A program made the translations under genes and the position numbers. Below the pieces are notes generated by a model that saw only the letters and a program-made list of their open reading frames with translations, was not told the origin of the DNA and did no database searches. Of a stretch of 64,000 nucleotides of DNA, positions 58,810 through 64,000 are shown one piece after another. Origin of the DNA: CAWBRT01 sp963832785 (GTDB lineage Bacteria > Acidobacteriota > Terriglobia > Terriglobales > Acidobacteriaceae); the NCBI GenBank assembly GCA_963832785.1, contig CAWHVF010000005.1, positions 2,108,001 through 2,172,000 on the forward strand. The letters run 5' to 3'. Positions within the stretch are counted from its first letter, which is position 1. Every line of letters starts with the position of its first letter.

Positions 58810-58840
58810 CAGGCTGCGGAAAGATTCTCGTGGTGATTGA

Positions 58841-58895
58841 GTGCCGTCCTGAGTGAAGCGCCCTACACTGAAAGGCAGCGCGACCTCAGGATGAC
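58841..58895. repeat. CATCCTGAGC-type dispersed repeat, short copy
   Basis: GCCGTCCTGAGTGAAGCGCC at 58845 pairs with GCGCGACCTCAGGATGACGC near 58876. A palindromic copy of the family listed at 15345, 41100 and 54404. It sits between the basic protein gene and the fmdB-like gene. Confidence 0.55.
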
Positions 58896-58996
58896 GCTTC
58901 TCTATCTCCCGCAGCCGCCGGGCGCCGCGACTCTCCATCGCAAGCGCAGCGTCTGGCTGGGATTTACGCTGAATATGATCTTTAATTCAAGTTAAT

Positions 58997-59311
58997 TCAG
59001 GACGTCGCTTCCTTGGCTGGAGCAGGCTTGCTGTCGCCAGAGGCGGGCGGCTTGCTCTCCGAGCTGGCTGAGGAAGCGGCAGACGCACCGCCATTTCCCC
59101 TGGCCGCGGAGGACTCGGGCGCGGCGCCCTTGTGGGCATAGTCGGTGACGTACCAGCCGGAACCCTTGAACTGTATGGCGGGGGCGGAAAGCAGTTGCTC
59201 GACTGCCTCCTGCCCGCACTTGGGGCAGCGGCGGATGGGGTCGTCAGAAAACTTCTGGATGATTTCGAATTGATGGTGGCATTTCTTACAACGATATTCG
59301 TAGAGGGGCAC
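58997..59311 (-). CDS. FmdB-family zinc-ribbon regulatory protein
   Basis: 104 residues from GTG 59311. The first 40 residues are the FmdB zinc ribbon: PLYEYRCKKCHHQFEIIQKF then CPKCG (C-x2-C ... C-x2-C). KGSGWYVTDY is the conserved follow-on. The rest is a disordered Ala/Ser/Lys-rich tail. Small proteins of this type are proposed regulators; in methylotrophs they affect formamidase and amidase genes. GGAGTA lies 9 nt before the GTG; the reading upstream to 59338 adds nine residues. Confidence 0.85.
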   Translation of the reverse strand: MPLYEYRCKKCHHQFEIIQKFSDDPIRRCPKCGQEAVEQLLSAPAIQFKGSGWYVTDYAHKGAAPESSAARGNGGASAASSASSESKPPASGDSKPAPAKEATS

Positions 59312-59442
59312 GAAGCAGTACTCCGAAAGACGAATCACCCGATCGGGTGTCTCTTGCCGGGCAGAATCGCCCGGCAGAGGGCATTAAAACTGTCCTTTTT
59401 TATTCTAAGTTGCCGCAGGCACAGCGTCAAATACGGCATCGG

Positions 59443-59625
59443 TAGTGGATCAGTTTGAACTTGAATTAAGATTGGGTGTTCCACGTCCCGCCCTGCTGTT
59501 GGGCTGACGTGGGGCCAATTTCCCCAGGTTAGCGCCGACCGAGGCCCCGGGCAAACGCCGTAGTTGCGTTTGTCGGGGTGGTAAGCGCGGCGCGGAACCT
59601 GGGGCACCTTCAAACTGACCCACTA
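59443..59625. mobile_element. MITE-like palindromic element, copy 4 with an insert in its loop
   Basis: 183 bp. Ends TAGTGGATCAGTTTGAA (59443-59459) and TTCAAACTGACCCACTA (59609-59625) are an imperfect inverted repeat like copy 1. Hairpin 1, CCACGTC...GACGTGG, is conserved. Hairpin 2 stem arms CCCCAGGTTAGCGCC and GGCGCGGAACCTGGGG are present, but the loop is enlarged by about 50 bases holding a smaller palindrome (CAAACGC-CGTAGTT-GCGTTTG). So this copy is longer than the 139-bp form. Confidence 0.65.
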
Positions 59626-59633
59626 CGTGAGAT

Positions 59634-60698
59634 TCAGCCGCGCGGACTGGCGGTGTGCAGCTTCGGCACGGCGTAGCGTTCCGCCAGTTGGTCCAGGCCG
59701 GCGATGACATTGGCGCTCAGCGGAATGCCATCGGCGCGGCGCTTCTCTTCCAGGTTGAATTCGATTTCTCCCGGCAGAAAGATTTCCGAGTCATTGACGG
59801 AGGGCAGCGACTTCACCCGCGCGATGACCTTGTCGATGTTGTTCTTGAACTGCTCCAGGTCCGCGAAGCTGGCGATGTTGATGGCCATGAACAGGTGGGA
59901 GACTTTCATCGGGGCGGACAAATCGGCGATGAGGTGCACCTCGCCCGAAAGCGTGGTGCCGGTAAGCACGCCGCAAAGAATGTCGATGACCAGCGACAGG
60001 CCGGCGCCTTTGGGCCCGCCGATGGCCTCCAGGCTGCCTGCCTGCGCGGCGTTGGGATCGTCTGTCGGCCGGCCCTCCTGATCCAGCGCCCAGCCGAGCG
60101 GTATCTTCTTGCCGGCCAGGCCGGCGAGCCAGATTTTGCCGCGGGCGACGACGGAGGTCGCCATGTCGAGCAGGATGGGCCGCCGTCCGGCTGCCGGAAT
60201 AGCCGCGCACAGCGGATTGGTTCCCACCAGCGCGACCTTGGCACCGTAAGGGGCAATCGAAGGAGCGGCGTTGGTGGTCACCAGCCCAATCATGTCCTGT
60301 TCGCAAGCCATGCGGGCGAAGTAGGCGGCGGCCCCGAAATGGTTCGAATTCTTCACCGCCACCAGCCCCACCCCGGCGCTTCCGGCTTTTTCCATGGCGA
60401 TGGCCATGGCCTTGGCGCCGGCAATCTGCCCCAGGCCGTTGTTGGCGTCCAGCAGCGCCGAAGCCGCGCTCTCCCGCTCGATTCGCATGGGCGGATCGAG
60501 ATTCATCACCCCGGCATTGACGCGCGCCAGATACTCGGGCAGGCGCGCCACGCCATGGGCGGCCAGTCCGCGCAGGTCGGCGAAGACCAGCGACTCGGTC
60601 AGCGTCGAGGCGTCCCGCTCGCCCAAGCCGGCCTTGGCCAGCACCGCGTTGCAGAAGCCCTCAAGACAATCGGCCGATACCAGAATTGTTGCGCTCAT
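59634..60698 (-). CDS. Ldh_2-family malate/L-lactate (sulfolactate/ureidoglycolate) dehydrogenase, second copy
   Basis: 354 residues. Same family as 21892-22971 with ADLRGLAAHGVARLPEYL (catalytic His), VKNSNHFGAAAYFA, GTNPLCAAIPA, LLDMATS and GGPKGAGLSLVIDI. It reduces or oxidises a 2-hydroxy/2-oxo acid with NAD(P). The two copies differ clearly in sequence, so they are old paralogues. Nearby on the plus strand is a DASS dicarboxylate transporter, which makes malate-type acids a reasonable guess here. ATG 60698, begins MSATILVSAD. Confidence 0.85.
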   Translation of the reverse strand: MSATILVSADCLEGFCNAVLAKAGLGERDASTLTESLVFADLRGLAAHGVARLPEYLARVNAGVMNLDPPMRIERESAASALLDANNGLGQIAGAKAMAIAMEKAGSAGVGLVAVKNSNHFGAAAYFARMACEQDMIGLVTTNAAPSIAPYGAKVALVGTNPLCAAIPAAGRRPILLDMATSVVARGKIWLAGLAGKKIPLGWALDQEGRPTDDPNAAQAGSLEAIGGPKGAGLSLVIDILCGVLTGTTLSGEVHLIADLSAPMKVSHLFMAINIASFADLEQFKNNIDKVIARVKSLPSVNDSEIFLPGEIEFNLEEKRRADGIPLSANVIAGLDQLAERYAVPKLHTASPRG

Positions 60699-60745
60699 CC
60701 AATCTCCCTCGTTGTTTCGAGCCTGGAAGTCCGCGTCTTCGGTGA

Positions 60746-61666
60746 CTACCCTAAAGGCTTCGAGGAAACGCCAGCGTCAGGGCCGGTCTCCAGCGAAAGC
60801 GGGGCGGCATAAGCATCCGGCAGGCTGGCCAGATCCCACAAGGAATGGTCGCGCAGCAGGCGAGAAACCAGCGCCGCGTGCATGGCGTGTCCGGCCCGGT
60901 CGGCCTCCACTCGCCCCAGCAGGGGGTGGCCGAGCAGGGCCAGATCGCCGATCAGGTCCAGCACCTTGTGGCGCACAAACTCGTCGGCAAAGCGCAGCGG
61001 CGGATTGCGCAGGCCGGTGTCGCTCAGCACAATGGCGTTTTCCTCCGAGGCCCCGCGGATCAACCCCATGTTGCGCAGCGCCGCCTCGTCGCGCAGGAAT
61101 CCGAAGGTCCTGGCCGGGGCAATCTGCCTGATGTAGCTGCCATTGGTGAGCTCGACGGTAAACTGCTGCTCCCCTATCAGAGGATGGGGGAAGTCGATGC
61201 GGTAATGAATCAGGTAACTGTCGGCCGGATAGACGACTATGAACTTGCTGCCCTCGCGCAACTCAACCTCGCGCTTTATGCGCATGTAAGCGCGCTTGCG
61301 CCGCTGCTGCCGCAGGCCGGCCCGCAGGATGGCGTCGACAATGGGAAGCGCGCTGCCGTCCAGGATAGGCAACTCCAGGCTGTCAAGCTCGACTATGGCA
61401 TTGTCGATACCGACACCCAGAAAAGCCGAGAGCAAGTGCTCGGTGGTCGAGATCAGCACGCCTTTTTTCATCACGCTGGTGGCGTAGCTGACCTTGGCGA
61501 CGTTACGCCCCACGGCCTCGACGATGAAACCATCGAGGTCAACGCGGCAGAAGACGATTCCCGAGCCGGCTGCCGCCGGCAGAATGCGCATGCGCACCGG
61601 GGCGCCGCTGTGCAACCCTATGCCGCTGAATTCAAGAGGCGAGCGGATTGTCTGCTCGAAGCTCAC
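60746..61666 (-). CDS. lpxC: UDP-3-O-acyl-N-acetylglucosamine deacetylase
   Basis: 306 residues from GTG 61666. The committed step of lipid A synthesis, so the cell has an LPS outer membrane. Zinc His in STTEHLLSA, then His-x3-Asp in RHKVLDLIGDLALLG and the catalytic His in RAGHAMHAALVS. The N-terminal SGIGLHSG fits the family about 15 residues after the GTG. An in-frame ATG at 61828 would add 54 residues with no LpxC homology (FHACCINTTLTK...), which I consider doubtful. It stands alone, not next to mur or fts genes. It converges with no gene and diverges from the DASS transporter. Confidence 0.92.
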   Translation of the reverse strand: MSFEQTIRSPLEFSGIGLHSGAPVRMRILPAAAGSGIVFCRVDLDGFIVEAVGRNVAKVSYATSVMKKGVLISTTEHLLSAFLGVGIDNAIVELDSLELPILDGSALPIVDAILRAGLRQQRRKRAYMRIKREVELREGSKFIVVYPADSYLIHYRIDFPHPLIGEQQFTVELTNGSYIRQIAPARTFGFLRDEAALRNMGLIRGASEENAIVLSDTGLRNPPLRFADEFVRHKVLDLIGDLALLGHPLLGRVEADRAGHAMHAALVSRLLRDHSLWDLASLPDAYAAPLSLETGPDAGVSSKPLG

Positions 61667-62056
61667 CGTCTGCTTCTGGCTGCCTTGTAAATGGCTTCTC
61701 TGGAATACATTACAGGAAAATGGCAGTTTCGTGAGTGTTGTATTTATGCAACAGGCGTGGAAGTCCAGCCACGTGCCTGCTTTAAGGATTTCGTTGCTAT
61801 CCCCAAGCACATGCCGTAAATTCTCCATGAACTCTGTAGAGCTGCCTCATTGACCACGTGCGGCCCGCGGCCAGCGCGCGCATAGCGTTTGCCGCGAACC
61901 CAGGTCAGCCTCTTCATGCGTGTGGGGCTTCAGCTCACGCCCTGGAAGCGGGAGGCGACAGGCGACCGCCGGCGAACTGTCCGGCTTTATGGCAGGGGCG
62001 AGGTAAGCCTGTGAACAGAGCCGGGAAACATTCTCCCAATTGATGGCGGAGGGTAT

Positions 62057-63526
62057 ATGGGCACTACCAAAGCAGCAGTTGAACCGCCGGCGAAAGGGCC
62101 GGCAGAAGCAAAGAAAAACAAGGCGCTTAAATGGGGCGTCCCGATAGCTCTTGGACTAGTGGTGTGGCTGATTCCCGTACCCGCCGGGTTGAGCGTGAAC
62201 GCCTGGCGGTACTTCGCTTTGTTTATCGCCGTTATCGCCGCCCTGATTACCGAACCGCTGCCCGGCGCGGTAATTGGCTTTACGGGTATTGCCTTCTGCG
62301 GCGCGCTGCGGCTGGTGGGAACCAAACCCAGCGAAGGACTCAGTTGGGCCCTCTCCGGCTTTGCCAACAGTACGGTGTGGCTCATCTACGCCGCCTCGCT
62401 GTTCGCTCTCGGCTACCAGGTCACCGGGCTGGGACGCCGAATCGCCCTGGCTCTGGTACATAAGCTTGGCCACCGGACGCTCGGCCTCGGCTATGCAATC
62501 GCGATCTCAGATATGATCCTGGCGCCCTTTACCTCCTCCAACACGGCGCGCGCCAGCAGCACCTTCCCGATTTTTACCAGTATCCCGCCGCTCTATGGCT
62601 CGTATCCGAACCAAAACCCGCGCAAGATTGGCTCATACATAATGTGGGTGGCCTTTGCCACGCAGTGCGTCTCCAGCACGGTCTTCCTTACGGCCCTGGC
62701 GCCCAACGTGCTCGCGGTCGAACTCACCCGCAAGATAGCCAATATTGACATCTCCTGGACCTCATGGTTCCTGGGCATCCTGCCCGTAGGCATCCTTCTG
62801 TTCCTGGCTGTGCCATTGCTCAGCTACATCATTTATCCGCCCGAGTTGAAGCGCGGCGACGAGGTGGCGAAATGGGCTGGGGCACAGTTGAAGGAAATGG
62901 GCCCGATTTCCATGGGCGAAAAGAAGATGGGAGTCCTGGCGCTGCTGGCTCTGATTGCCTGGATAGCAGCCACGAAGTGGCTAGATCCAACCATGACCGC
63001 CATGGTGGTCTGCGCCCTGATGATGCTGACCGGCGTCATCACTTGGAACGACATAGCCGGCAGCAAGATGGCTTGGACCAACCTGACCTGGCTGGCCACC
63101 CTGGTCACCATGGCCGATGGCTTGGCACGCGTCGGTTTCCTCAAATGGTTCGCTGCGGTCAGCGCCAAGGCGCTGTCGGGTGTCTCGGTCACGGTCATGA
63201 TTGTGGGTGTGATCGCCATCTTCTTCCTCGTGCACTATTTCTTCGCCAGCCTGAGCGCCCACACCACGGCGCTGATGCCGGTGTTCCTGGCCATGATGAT
63301 GACCCTTCCGGGACTGCCGATGAAACCCGTGGTGATGGTGATTGGCTACACCCTGGGTTTGATGGGGGTGATCACACCGTACGCCACCGGACCGGCGCCC
63401 ATGTACTACGGCACCGGGTACATCAAGTCGAAAGATTTTTGGCGGCTTGGTTTCATCTTCGGCATGTTCTTTTTGGGCGCTTTGCTCTGCATAGAGTTGC
63501 CGCTGGCCCTCAGGTTCATGCGTTAA
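62057..63526 (+). CDS. DASS-family anion:Na+ symporter / dicarboxylate translocator
   Basis: 489 residues, about 12 membrane helices after a 25-residue polar Ala/Lys-rich N-terminus. The DASS SNT motif is at FTSSNTARAS, and the second half has SAHTTALMP at the equivalent spot (a His in place of Asn). GLMGVITPYATGPAPMYYGTGYI is typical of the CitT/TtdT/2-oxoglutarate-malate group. Imports or exchanges dicarboxylates such as malate, 2-oxoglutarate or tartrate. ATG 62057 has GGAGGG about 8 nt upstream. Next to a malate-type dehydrogenase on the opposite strand. Confidence 0.87.
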   Translation: MGTTKAAVEPPAKGPAEAKKNKALKWGVPIALGLVVWLIPVPAGLSVNAWRYFALFIAVIAALITEPLPGAVIGFTGIAFCGALRLVGTKPSEGLSWALSGFANSTVWLIYAASLFALGYQVTGLGRRIALALVHKLGHRTLGLGYAIAISDMILAPFTSSNTARASSTFPIFTSIPPLYGSYPNQNPRKIGSYIMWVAFATQCVSSTVFLTALAPNVLAVELTRKIANIDISWTSWFLGILPVGILLFLAVPLLSYIIYPPELKRGDEVAKWAGAQLKEMGPISMGEKKMGVLALLALIAWIAATKWLDPTMTAMVVCALMMLTGVITWNDIAGSKMAWTNLTWLATLVTMADGLARVGFLKWFAAVSAKALSGVSVTVMIVGVIAIFFLVHYFFASLSAHTTALMPVFLAMMMTLPGLPMKPVVMVIGYTLGLMGVITPYATGPAPMYYGTGYIKSKDFWRLGFIFGMFFLGALLCIELPLALRFMR

Positions 63527-63580
63527 TTGGTGTTGAGCTGTTGGCGCGCATCGGGGCGCGGCTTTACACAAAAATACAAA

Positions 63581-63627
63581 TGCCCCACCTTAGCGCCAAA
63601 AAACCGCGCGGCGCGAAGGTGGGGCAT
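63581..63627. repeat. Lone hairpin related to the second hairpin of the MITE-like element
   Basis: TGCCCCACCTTAGCGCC...GGCGCGAAGGTGGGGCA, an 11-bp outer stem and 5-bp inner stem around an A-rich loop. It shares the TTAGCGCC / GGCGCG core with hairpin 2 of the element at 255-393 but has no TIRs. It lies in the gap after the DASS gene. Confidence 0.6.
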
Positions 63628-63735
63628 CCGTGCCCTTCGTGGATGCCGCCAGCATTCGCGAACCGCATTAGTCTCGGTTATCGAGATACGCCCACTATAA
63701 AATCGTTCTAATATCTCAAGCAGGACAATGTCATC

Positions 63736-64000
63736 ATGCAAAACCTGAACGCCGCCGCCTTGCAGGGGCTGAAGATCATCGAACTGGGGCAGTTGATTGC
63801 CGGCCCTTTCGCCGCCAAGCTGTTGGGGGAGTTCGGCGCCGAGATCATCAAGATCGAGCCGCCCGGCGAGGGCGATCCCTTGCGCAAGTGGCGCAAGATA
63901 GAAAATGGAACTTCGCTGTGGTGGCACGTGCAGTCGCGCAACAAGAAGTCGGTTTCGCTCGACCTGAAGTGTCGCGAGGGCCAGGACATCTTGCGCAAGC
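63736..64000 (+). CDS. CaiB/BaiF-type CoA-transferase (class III), N-terminal fragment
   Basis: The window ends inside this gene; 88 residues are visible. ALQGLKIIELGQLIAGPFAAKLLGEFGAE and IKIEPPGEGDPLRKW are the classic N-terminal signature of class III (CaiB/BaiF/Frc) CoA-transferases, with RNKKSVSLDLKCREGQ following. These enzymes move CoA between carboxylic acids through a catalytic Asp that would be near residue 170, outside the window. ATG 63736 has no strong RBS. In the neighbourhood of a dicarboxylate transporter it may activate an imported acid. Confidence 0.88.
   Translation, partial: MQNLNAAALQGLKIIELGQLIAGPFAAKLLGEFGAEIIKIEPPGEGDPLRKWRKIENGTSLWWHVQSRNKKSVSLDLKCREGQDILRK

Noticed and set aside
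60746..61828. Longer lpxC reading from ATG 61828
   Set aside because: The extra 54 residues have no LpxC similarity and no good RBS; GTG 61666 gives the usual distance to the GIGLHSG motif. Kept only as an alternative.

Overview
The window reads as a chromosomal segment of a GC-rich, diderm (LPS-making) heterotrophic bacterium. I would place it in Acidobacteriota with moderate confidence, by inference: there is a fused aroD-aroE gene, lpxC, stand-alone livHMGF and ribose-type ABC systems, a coxMSL-type molybdenum hydroxylase, many catabolic dehydrogenases and amidohydrolases, and intergenic DNA full of small palindromic repeats. No rRNA, tRNA, CRISPR array or phage module was recognised.

Layout. 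1-9 kb: tail of a creatininase-like gene, class II aldolase, trmJ-like RNA methyltransferase, pgsA-like synthase, AMMECR1 protein, a secreted protein, aroDE, a ThDP enzyme and a universal stress protein. 9.8-13.2 kb: iorA-iorB-aminotransferase, a 2-oxoacid oxidation unit. 13.3-18.9 kb (minus strand): livH-livM-livG-livF, then a thioredoxin-fold gene translationally coupled to a gene with an in-frame UGA in the motif U-G-S-C. An 8-bp hairpin follows that UGA as a bacterial SECIS would, so I read it as a selenoprotein; this is the best find in the window. 19-34.7 kb: iron-sulfur flavoprotein, two zinc alcohol dehydrogenases, cspA, Ldh_2-type dehydrogenase, EamA exporter, M24 peptidase, a molybdenum hydroxylase whose large subunit is split into two overlapping genes, an MFS transporter, an E1-like protein and a NodB/PuuE-like deacetylase. 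34.8-35.7 kb: an AT-richer NucS-like nuclease interrupted by one UGA. 36-49.2 kb: two amidohydrolases, Gfo/Idh/MocA oxidoreductase, CocE hydrolase, HIBADH-type dehydrogenase, malonyl-CoA decarboxylase, rbsACB-type sugar transporter and a PdxA2-type dehydrogenase. 49.5-64 kb: housekeeping genes (frr, gltX, pyrD, aminotransferase IV, deoxynucleoside kinase, fmdB-like, lpxC), with a foreign-looking one-polypeptide BsuBI/PstI restriction-modification gene between frr and gltX, then a second Ldh_2 gene, a DASS dicarboxylate transporter and the start of a CaiB-type CoA-transferase.

How it fits together: the gene set imports amino acids, sugars and dicarboxylates and oxidises them through 2-oxoacids and hydroxy acids. 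Non-coding spaces hold at least four repeat families, including a MITE-like element of about 140 bp with terminal inverted repeats and two internal hairpins (four copies plus one lone hairpin).

Caveat: three genes (livM, the Arg/Ser-rich basic protein, the NucS-like nuclease) each look intact apart from a single base. Assembly errors cannot be separated from real mutations here.
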